A stretch of DNA of 64,000 nt, taken from assembly GCA_937625935.1 (NCBI GenBank), contig OW569374.1, positions 404,238 through 468,237 of the forward strand. Reading direction: 5' to 3'. Positions 56,519 through 64,000 of this stretch are shown in pieces; positions within the stretch are counted from its first letter, which is position 1; each line of letters begins with the position of its first letter. Under the pieces are notes generated by a model, which was not told the origin of the DNA, made no database searches, and was given only the letters and a program-made list of their open reading frames with translations. A program made the position numbers and the translations under genes. The stretch is from Tetramitus jugosus (taxonomy: Eukaryota; Heterolobosea; Eutetramitea; Acrasida; Vahlkampfiidae).

Positions 56519-57748
56519 AGTTTCAACAATTTGAATAGACGCAAAGATGGGTCCTTTTCTTAATAATGAATTTGCTGTTAACTGTTTCGACTAATCCCCT
56601 TTCACCAACAATAAAAAGCCGATTCTTGGACCTATTTTCGAATTGACTTCGGTAGAAACTCTGTCAAATGAAGAAAAACGAGAATGGTGGACACCTTTGA
56701 TTCGCTGAATACTCGATTTCAGATTAAATACTTCACAGAATGCACTGGAGTTACTGGTGTGAGTTATCAAGTGTTAACGCATTCAGTTGAGCTTGAATCC
56801 TCACCATGATGATACCATGTTTTGAGTGGACAGAATAAAAAGAAATGCCAATATTTTAGCAAGAAATTTTGCGAAGTTCAAGAATTTGTTGTTTAATAGA
56901 ACCATTGCAACCACAATGGCAACACTGAACCCCATATCCTGAAAGGCCAGTTCCATGACATGAAGTACATGTTTTTGGTTGTTCAATTCACATCCTTTTG
57001 ATAATCTAATCACTCTAACAAAACACTCTAGTTCACTCTACAATGTCTCTCTATAGTCAGAGACATTCAATCACTAGTCAAACAACAAGACAAGACAACA
57101 ATAAGACATCAAAACACTTTTCAATCAATATCATAAAGAAAGTTCTTATTGTTTTCATGAAAACATGTAGCTTTACTTACTGTCCTACTGTCAAACAGCT
57201 AGACAAACAATTCTTCTTCAACAAGACAGCTCTATCAAGACAAAATTAAAGATTCTTCTTTTCTTGTTTGATTCTTCTCTCTCTCTTCTAGCCTTGAGTG
57301 CTTTAAGTTGGTAAACAAACATTGAGACAACAACATTGTAATTGATTGAGAGCCAGTGGCAATAACCAACAACCATCACCAAAGGCCATTCAGTTGGCGT
57401 AGCCAGATTCTTGGCGAGTGTGATTCCAGGTGATACTCGTTATCGATTGCTTCTTGTTCTTGAACTGGAGGATGACAGTCACACTAGATAGACAACACAA
57501 AAAAAAAGTTGGGTCATTCAATTCTGCCACTCGATCCAATTCAAACAGCATCACCGCTCTTGATCCGGTCGAGCAACACTGTGATTGTCACTTAGTTATT
57601 TCGAAATCAGTACCTTGCTTGCTCTGTGTTTGCTCTGTCATTGCTCGTTGCTTCTTTGTGCCCTGTGCTCTGATGACCTTCTCGATTGAAGACTTGAAGC
57701 CATTTCCATGTAAAATTGACACTAAAGAAGGTTGTGGAGTGCAATCAT
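56519..57748. other. Subtelomeric stretch with coding fragments only
   Basis: 1.2 kb without a confident gene. A 41-codon + strand frame at 56684-56809 is protein-like (FDSLNTRFQIKYFTECTG). A minus-strand DnaJ-type zinc-finger-like fragment lies at about 56863-57000 (listed separately). Frames at 57043-57249 and 57472-57759 on the + strand have no recognisable features. Confidence 0.4.
56863..57000 (-). pseudogene. DnaJ-type CxxCxGxG zinc-finger-like fragment
   Basis: On the minus strand one frame reads KTCTSCHGTGLSGYGVQCCH then CGCNGSIKQQILELRKISC and a stop. CTSCHGTG is an exact CxxCxGxG unit and CCHCGCNG a near copy, the paired arrangement of DnaJ and related zinc modules. The frame has no ATG and a TGA lies five codons upstream with no splice acceptor between, so it cannot be an intact gene as read. 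Confidence 0.35.
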
Positions 57749-58146
57749 TTAGGTTTTAGTCGCGTAGTGATTCTCTTTGGTTTTCATCATTCTATTCTTT
57801 TTTTCATCCATTCTTTTGGCTCTTTCAATGTCCTCAGCACAATCAGCTCTTACTGTACCCACAGAGATGTGTTGTGATCCAGGAGCTGGAACGGCTTGTG
57901 GATCTTCATAATGAATAGTCATAGCAGGTGTAAATCTTATGTACCTTCTTAGATACTAGTCCAATCTTTGGAAGTATCTCAGAATCTCTATCGGTGGTTC
58001 GGTAAAAATGATTGTTCCTTGTGTCTCGATGAAGAAAGAGAATCAAGAGAGAGTAAAGCACCAACAACAAGCAATGAAGAGACAAATGTCAAGAAATAGA
58101 AGGAGATAATCACTCCCAGTATGTATCGTTGTGAGAAGTCTACCAT
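57749..58146 (-). pseudogene. Broken small membrane-protein gene
   Basis: Minus strand, directly after the LRR gene. ATG 58146 starts MVDFSQRYILGVIISFYFL with a hydrophobic helix to about residue 35, then stops near 57986. Overlapping frames continue with protein-like sequence, and the last, MTIHYEDPQAVPAPGSQ (ATG 57922) to KENHYATKT, ends at 57749. A one-base change in the TTTTT run near 58003 and an in-frame TAG near 57950 would need explanation, or short introns missed here. No family recognised. Confidence 0.35.
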
Positions 58147-58835
58147 AAGTCGTGTGTTGAAAACCCTTGCAGGATATCATCCAAATCTATGCCGTACGTT
58201 ATACGTCTTATGGCAAAACTAAGCGATTCAATTCCTTGTAAATGTTCAAACACCGCATCAGTGATTGTTTCTTGATTGCAATTATTCATATTGAGAGTAT
58301 GAATTCCCTTCAGATTTGCAAAGGCTTTGTCAGTGATAGTTTTTTGGTTACAATACCTCATATCGAGAGTATGAACTCCCTTCAGATGTTTAAAGGCTTT
58401 GTCAGTGATCGTGTCTTGACTGCATTCACTCATTATAAGAGTATGAATTCCCTTTAAATGTTCAAATGCCTTGTCAGTGATAGTTTTTTGGTCACAATTG
58501 GCCATATCGAGAGTGTGAATTCCCTTCAGATGTTTAAAGGCTTTGTGAGTGATCGTGTCTTGGCTGCATTCGCTCACTATAAGAGTATGAATTCCCTTTA
58601 AATATTCAAATGCCTTGTCAGTGATAGTTTTTTGGTTACAATAGCTCATATCGAGAGTGTGAACTCCCTTCAGATGTTTAAAGGCTTTGTCAGTGATCGT
58701 GTCTTGCTTGCATTCACACATTATAAGAGTATGAATTCCCTTGAGATGAGTAACATTGGACAACCCCTGTGAATAAACATTTGAATAGATATCGCAGACC
58801 CTAGGGATCGAAAGAAATAAAATCTGGACGAGCAT
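58140..58835 (-). CDS. Leucine-rich-repeat-like protein with 24-residue repeats
   Basis: 231 residues from ATG 58835 (the longer frame opens with GTG). Seven tandem 24-residue units with consensus LKGIHTL.M..C.Q.TITDKAFKH, an F-box/LRR-type cysteine-containing repeat, fill residues ~30-205. Units alternate between two types (IMSECSQDTITDKAFKH and DMSYCNQKTITDKAFEY), so the underlying DNA repeat is a 144-bp dimer. The N-terminus is hydrophobic (VQILFLSIPRVC) and the last unit is degenerate. No F-box is found upstream. Probably a truncated or recently expanded member of a protein-binding LRR family common in amoeboid protists and their giant viruses. Confidence 0.65.
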   Translation of the reverse strand: MLVQILFLSIPRVCDIYSNVYSQGLSNVTHLKGIHTLIMCECKQDTITDKAFKHLKGVHTLDMSYCNQKTITDKAFEYLKGIHTLIVSECSQDTITHKAFKHLKGIHTLDMANCDQKTITDKAFEHLKGIHTLIMSECSQDTITDKAFKHLKGVHTLDMRYCNQKTITDKAFANLKGIHTLNMNNCNQETITDAVFEHLQGIESLSFAIRRITYGIDLDDILQGFSTHDLW

Positions 58836-58979
58836 TGACACTATCTTCACTCTTGGGACCTCTTGTTTTGGTATGTGCTCGTTATATCACAAAGTGTTTG
58901 TACATTACCTTGCATCTGATGTACCATGTTTCATACGAAGCAGTCATCATTTTTCTTGATTGAAATTGTTTATTAGATA

Positions 58980-59547
58980 TAAAATTGCATTACATACTTT
59001 TCATTCACCCTTTCCTTTTCTTTGATGTATTTTTCTTCTGCTCACTGAATTTGAACTTCTCGCGCTCTCTTCAGGTTGTTACACATTAGGTTAAAGTTAC
59101 CGTTAGATTCTTTCATAAAGAGTCTTTTTCAACTTGCTATTCTTCTCCCTTTGCCTTTGAGCGACCAAATCCTGATTTTCAGGAATCGGTTATCTTATCG
59201 TCTTTGTTCATACCTTTGAGAAAGTATTACCAGTATTCTTCGAAGCAGCCCCTAACGAGAGATATTCAGCTTCCTTGGTCTAATTGTTGATTCGATACTT
59301 GCATCGTATTTCTTCGCTTTCGAAACATTGCTTTGATTTTGCTCGTCTTATCATACTTGAAGGCGACAGCAACCACATCACCACATAACTTCCAATCTTT
59401 GATCTCTTTACAATTAACACCAATACATTTGAGTGCATAGTCCTTTTCAATGACTTGTCTTGAGTGATCATCATTCAAGTCTGGAACCATCCAAGAACTT
59501 TTGGATTTTAAAGAACCAATTTCTACAATTTCACTGTGATTTGACAA
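58980..59547 (-). pseudogene. Decayed coiled-coil/charged-protein remnant
   Basis: On the minus strand, ATG 59490 opens MVPDLNDDHSRQVIEKDYAL then KCIGVNCKEIKDWKLCGDVV and MFRKRRN to a stop at 59266. Further down the same strand, disconnected frames read QDLVAQRQREKNSKLKKTLY and, after stops, LKRAREVQIQ and EEKYIKEKERVNEK, all coiled-coil-like. The scattered frames indicate a gene that has lost its reading frame, or exons whose splice sites I could not define. Confidence 0.35.
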
Positions 59548-59605
59548 AATTTAATTTGATTGTCAGAGCCATTTGAACAGTTAAATTGGATTCTTCTTCT
59601 TAGTT

Positions 59606-59921
59606 TGATTCAGTAAAAGCCGGAGAAGCATCTGTCACGCCAGGCGGCCCGCCAAAGTAATATCGGTAATCAGCAACAACTGGTTGCAAAAGAACAACAC
59701 TCTTATCAGATTTCACCGTCTGACTGAGGACAAAACTTTTGAGCAAGTGTATCAGCAGCAAAAGGGTCGAAGGTTGTTGGCTTTTTAACAGATGTGTTCG
59801 ACTCATTTGGTATGTCTGAGCTCACGGGGGATGAAAAACCACTTGTTTGACAAGAGCCAAAAAGGATGGAATAGAGTAATAGAAGAATTAGCGATAAAAA
59901 TTCGACAAAAATTTTAATCAT
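59606..59921 (-). pseudogene. Small secreted protein gene with one frameshift
   Basis: ATG 59921 starts a signal peptide (FLSLILLLLYSILFGSCQT) followed by DIPNESNTSVKKPTTFDPFA; this frame stops at 59706. From about 59745 a frame one base displaced continues in protein-like sequence (VLSQTVKSDKSVVLLQPVV, YYFGGPPGVTDASPA) to a stop near 59606. A single-base indel near 59730-59750 would unite them as ~105 residues. No family recognised. Confidence 0.45.
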
Positions 59922-61088
59922 TTTTATTCTTTGTTTGTGTTGATTTGTGGTATTTTTGTTAGTGTTTGTTTTGTTGAATCAGAAACAGTTTTTGTGCGCA
60001 ACGTTTTTTTGCACAAACTTTCTTTGTTTCAGTTTTGGCAGCAAAAAGAAAAACGCTCAGTCATTAATAATAGCACAACATCCGAACCACGTTGAACATT
60101 TTTTTGAAGTGAAAACAAAACCAACCTACAAAAGCACAAAAAACCAACACAGTGGGATACAAACAGTGGTCAAGTTGTAGACAAAAATCTAGAAATTAGG
60201 AAGAGCCGGCTTTCTTAAGAGGAGTTGGGCAGGATTGACTTTAAAACACAAGTTCGCAATTCACGTTCAACATCTTGCAAAAATATGAATATACATCAGT
60301 CAAGCTTGAGTGCATATATCAATAGGTATGTATCTCGTGCTGCGCCTAGAGAAGCAGTCTCCAAATTTTGTCAAATGAGTGGTGAAGAACAGGCGATGTG
60401 TATTTTGGGAGATGTGCAGAAGAAGGCGAGGAAGTGGAAAAGACAAATTAGAAGGTCGTGGTTTTGTACTTTTTGATGAGCAGAATAGAACCCTGGACTC
60501 AGTTCTGAACAATTTTAAGACATGTCGCTATAGAGTGAGTGCATTCATGTCTACTTACCACGTTCTACTCTGAATCAATTCTCTCAATTGTTTACAACTG
60601 AAATTACATATGGATTGATCAAGCCACAATACGGGAAGATAACCAAAGCACAAAATTTGTCAGTGAGCTCAACACGTGATGGGGGGACTGGGGGACTGTA
60701 GCTTGCAACACTACTTTCCATTTGAATTATCCTCAGTGGCTACCATTCCCTTATATAAGAAAGAATCTATAAAACATAAAGTAAACGCCTTCGGATGTCA
60801 ATATGTATGTACTAAAATATCCATTGAGAGGTTTGATTTGTATCTATATTGTCTTTTATGATTCCTAGTATCCTTGTAGAGGAATAATAACTTTTATTCA
60901 ATAGAGGATAGTCTCTATTCAACATCTTGTACAACAAAGGGGGTAGCGATTGGAAGACAGTATAATATCTGGACATTCCCCCGTAGAGTAGACATTGTGA
61001 AACTTTGTTGTTTCACATTATTGTTGGTTCTTTGGCACAGAAATGATGGGCAACTCAGTGTTTCTGTTGCATCATCAATAGCTATGCA
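59922..61088. other. Subtelomeric stretch without a confident gene
   Basis: 1.2 kb. A + strand frame from ATG 60285 (SSLSAYINRYVSRAAPREAV, GDVQKKARKWKRQI) to 60476 overlaps a second frame (GFVLFDEQNRTLDSVLNNF) to 60573; they could be a frameshifted remnant, and a GTATGT donor lies at 60327, but no coherent protein could be assembled. Confidence 0.3.
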
Positions 61089-61298
61089 TTACTTCTCACT
61101 TCTCATTCTTCGTATCCATGCACTGCTTCTCTTCATCAGTTCATACAACACACGTTTGGGCTGAGGAGAGCTGGGGGTGTCAGTAACTTCATGGTGCCCT
61201 CTTTTATTACTGCTGTCGATGAAATCAGCATCCTCGTCATCACTCTGCTCACTCATTGCAAGCCAATCATCATCTCCATCACTAGTCGTTTGGTGCAT
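61089..61298 (-). CDS. Small acidic hypothetical protein or remnant
   Basis: 69 residues from ATG 61298: acidic N-terminal half (SDGDDDWLAMSEQSDDEDAD) and a basic end (PKRVLYELMKRSSAWIRRMR). It lies downstream, on the same strand, of the transposase relic and could be part of that element's second frame. No family recognised. Confidence 0.3.
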   Translation of the reverse strand: MHQTTSDGDDDWLAMSEQSDDEDADFIDSSNKRGHHEVTDTPSSPQPKRVLYELMKRSSAWIRRMRSEK

Positions 61299-61589
61299 TC
61301 ATCTACTGCGTTGTTTCATTGGCACTCAGAACAAACCTATAGAAGGGATATTTTCTCTCGCCCTTCCACTCCCAGTCTCCTACAATCTGGAGCTCTTGAA
61401 TCAAGAAGCTCTTCCACGGTTCTCTGGCGTGATTTTATCTTCCTACGGTTGATTGGACGCATCCCTCGCCCTCTTACTCTTATCTCTATACGATAAACGT
61501 ATGTTGTCACTTGCATTGCAAGTAGCATTTACTAACCTAGGTTGAATTAAGCTATAAACTGGACACATACATCCCTACTTGAAACTGAT

Positions 61590-62981
61590 TCAATTCAGAC
61601 TCTCAATTATATTTGTCGAATCTGGTGTATTCTCCCAGTGCCGGTTTGAGAAAGCAACACAAAGAAGTTTCAAGTTGTCTTCTCTGAGCCACCATTCAGC
61701 CCAAGTGACTAGCTCTGAACATAGAGTAGTAATTTTTTTGAAGGTGGTATACACCTGATCCAGCTCAGACATATTTCTGATTTCTTTGCAGAGACGAATG
61801 AATTCAAGTCTGACAGCTGGGTTGACAACCAATCTGGCTACACGTTCACAAGATATGAGCCAGCGAACACCACATCCCTTTAATAGCCTATCAGATTCAT
61901 ATGTCCCGTCTACTTCACCAAGTATCGCTAGCACTTACGGAAACCATTTGTTTGGGCAGTTGAATAGTCAACTAATACTGCTTCAAGCTCAGCTATGTAC
62001 GATTTCACATTAACTCCATTATCCTCAAGTATTGAAGAAGTATTCAAAAGCTAGTTGATAGCTATTTGAATCCAAACATTTGAATCTGGTTCTAGCAAGC
62101 ATTGTGGATTGTCTTAAGTTCTCAGAGTATGTGGCTATTCCAAAATGATATAGGTTCTCTTGATTCTTACCATGCTTCACATCGACCACAAGAAACTTTG
62201 CTTCTGATGCCAATAGTGATTGGAGATATGACTGACTGTGTATTATGCACCCAGCTGCATCTGTATGGTTTACTCTGACATAAAAGAACAACAGTCGTTT
62301 TCCTTCAAGTTCTTTGGTGTTATATGCTTTAAGAGAAAGTTCAGTCTGTGACAGTTTGAGGGATGTTATTTTGTCCTTCCCAAAGAGTTCATCCAGAATT
62401 TGTTTCCTTATCATAGTAGCACGGTCCACATTAGCTAGTGATGGACATAGTTTTTTCAAGTTCAGCTTTCTTACCATCTCCTTGCCTTTTGTAGGTTCAG
62501 AGTAAATGGAGTTCCTGACAATGTTACGAATGGCAGAAGGAACTTGGTAATTCTTGGTACAGTATTCAATGTATTCCCACATATTATGTTCTTGTCTCTC
62601 CTCCAGTGGTGGGCTGTATTCATAGAGTATGTTGATTTTGGGGTAACGCAAGGAAGCCAGGTCTGAGATTTCCTTACTTACGAGCTGACCACTGCGAAGA
62701 ACTCTTTTGAGGTTTATATTCTTCTTTGTGCCGAAATATATGTCCGTACGCTCTTCAGAGGGATGTTCTGTAATTTGTGTAGTGGGTGCTCTATGCTGTC
62801 GAACTGTGACTTGAACAACATACATATGTCCATCATATCTTTCGAGAGAATGAATTTCTTTGTATCACCAGTATTTATTCGTATACTAGCTCTAATTTTG
62901 ACTAATACATCTTCTGATAATGTAAGAAAGGGTTGTAGTTGTTTGATGAGCTGATGGTTAACTGGGATCGTCTGTTCTATT
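61590..62981 (-). mobile_element. Relic of a DDE (MULE-like) transposase gene
   Basis: Minus strand. Four protein-like frames follow one another with at least three frame breaks: VNHQLIKQLQPFLTLSEDVL (to ~62825), then the 266-codon frame ending 62025, then EDNGVNVKSYIAELEAVLVD (to ~61945), then 61934-61590. The candidate DDE residues occur in order: FLVVDVKHGKNQENLYHFGI (first Asp), EAVLVDYSTAQTNGF (second Asp), KGCGVRWLISCERVARLV and, near the end, SNRHWENTPDSTNIIESLN (Glu). The 'GC.V.W..S..RVA' motif and 'N..ES' end fit Mutator-like transposases. It cannot make an intact enzyme. Its upstream end runs into telomere-like repeats at 62987. Confidence 0.55.
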
Positions 62982-62986
62982 CCCTC

Positions 62987-63006
62987 TGTGGGTTTGGGTT
63001 TGGGTT
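62987..63006 (+). repeat. Interstitial telomeric island
   Basis: GGGTTTGGGTTTGGGTT: about three telomeric hexamers in the same orientation as the terminal array, separated from it by 85 bp of unique sequence and abutting the 5' end of the transposase relic. Confidence 0.75.
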
Positions 63007-63092
63007 GTCACATATCGGCTAGCCAAGACTGGCTGAATACAGTCAACTATACGTTGTAAAGGTTGTTTTTGTATTCTTTATGGTCTGGAGTG

Positions 63093-64000
63093 GTTTGGGT
63101 TTGGGTTTGGGTTTGGGTTTGGGTTTGGGTTTGGGTTTGGGTTTGGGTTTGGGTTTGGGTTTGGGTTTGGGTTTGGGTTTGGGTTTGGGTTTGGGTTTGG
63201 GTTTGGGTTTGGGTTTGGGTTTGGGTTTGGGTTTGGGTTTGGGTTTGGGTTTGGGTTTGGGTTTGGGTTTGGGTTTGGGTTTGGGTTTGGGTTTGGGTTT
63301 GGGTTTGGGTTTGGGTTTGGGTTTGGGTTTGGGTTTGGGTTTGGGTTTGGGTTTGGGTTTGGGTTTGGGTTTGGGTTTGGGTTTGGGTTTGGGTTTGGGT
63401 TTGGGTTTGGGTTTGGGTTTGGGTTTGGGTTTGGGTTTGGGTTTGGGTTTGGGTTTGGGTTTGGGTTTGGGTTTGGGTTTGGGTTTGGGTTTGGGTTTGG
63501 GTTTGGGTTTGGGTTTGGGTTTGGGTTTGGGTTTGGGTTTGGGTTTGGGTTTGGGTTTGGGTTTGGGTTTGGGTTTGGGTTTGGGTTTGGGTTTGGGTTT
63601 GGGTTTGGGTTTGGGTTTGGGTTTGGGTTTGGGTTTGGGTTTGGGTTTGGGTTTGGGTTTGGGTTTGGGTTTGGGTTTGGGTTTGGGTTTGGGTTTGGGT
63701 TTGGGTTTGGGTTTGGGTTTGGGTTTGGGTTTGGGTTTGGGTTTGGGTTTGGGTTTGGGTTTGGGTTTGGGTTTGGGTTTGGGTTTGGGTTTGGGTTTGG
63801 GTTTGGGTTTGGGTTTGGGTTTGGGTTTGGGTTTGGGTTTGGGTTTGGGTTTGGGTTTGGGTTTGGGTTTGGGTTTGGGTTTGGGTTTGGGTTTGGGTTT
63901 GGGTTTGGGTTTGGGTTTGGGTTTGGGTTTGGGTTTGGGTTTGGGTTTGGGTTTGGGGTTTGGGTTTGGGTTTGGGTTTGGGTTTGGGTTTGGGGTTTGG
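63093..64000 (+). repeat. Telomeric repeat array (TTTGGG)n
   Basis: About 150 copies of TTTGGG run without a visible interruption from 63093 to about 63954; two units near the end (63952-63958 and 63991-63997) are TTTGGGG. The G-rich strand points to the contig end, as in a real chromosome terminus. The unit contains no A, differing from TTAGGG and TTTAGGG. Confidence 0.92.

Noticed and set aside
60285-60476. Possible ornithine-decarboxylase-like fragment (GDVQKKARKWKRQ)
   Set aside because: Only about 12 residues resemble the family and no catalytic motif follows; too weak to claim.
1-64000. tRNA genes
   Set aside because: I looked for T-arm GGTTCGAAT-type sequences on both strands; the few GGTTCGA hits lie inside coding regions and lack a matching acceptor stem. 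A tRNAscan run would be decisive.
63093-64000. CRISPR array or satellite
   Set aside because: The units are 6 bp without spacers and terminal; a telomere explains them fully.

Overview
The window is the right-hand end of a nuclear chromosome or contig from a unicellular eukaryote. It is dense with protist-type protein genes, many intronless, with sparse short GT-AG introns of about 68-176 nt, and it ends in about 900 bp of perfect TTTGGG hexamers with the G-rich strand running 5'->3' to the contig end, the orientation expected of a telomere. Gene content (class I myosin-tail-like domain, Arp2/3 ARPC5, a PACRG-like axonemal protein, malectin-domain surface proteins, a bacterial-type mitochondrial SRP54/Ffh) and the A/C-rich 5' leaders suggest a heterolobosean amoeboflagellate such as Naegleria. 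That assignment is inference; no rRNA large enough to prove it lies here.

Layout. From 1 to about 52.7 kb lie roughly 30 intact genes on both strands: a PAK-type kinase C-terminus, a DMT transporter, an RGS-START protein, a GH15 glycosidase, a large kinase-domain protein, a helical orphan protein followed within 16 nt by a 120-nt 5S rRNA gene, a pseudokinase, mitochondrial SRP54, a strictosidine-synthase-like propeller, a CHCHD2/10 protein, a peroxisomal adenine nucleotide carrier, two tandem malectin-PA14 surface proteins, an NHL protein, a TH1/B-box protein, a papain-fold-like protein, prefoldin 2, ARPC5, an F-box/XPA-like gene, primase small subunit, SNW1/SKIP, DNA ligase I, PACRG-like, an S28 peptidase, a Zn2Cys6 regulator, a membrane methyltransferase-like protein, POP7/Rpp20 and calcineurin B. 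From about 52.9 kb the sequence changes to subtelomeric character: a long hairpin, direct repeats, one lineage-specific paralog, then short, frameshifted or fragmentary coding remnants, a tandem LRR array, a decayed DDE-type transposase, an interstitial telomeric island and the telomere.

Working links. Primase and DNA ligase I belong to the replication machinery and both carry E2F-like TTTSSCGS elements close upstream. The same element, in its full two-sided form, precedes POP7 and prefoldin 2. Ligase I gains its PCNA-binding motif only by splicing of a 20-nt first exon. Three otherwise good genes show single-base frame breaks (F-box/XPA-like, PACRG-like, a small secreted protein), which are either assembly indels or real decay. 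Many start codons were moved inward from a longer frame because the upstream frame opens with GTG or TTG, which a eukaryotic gene would not normally use.
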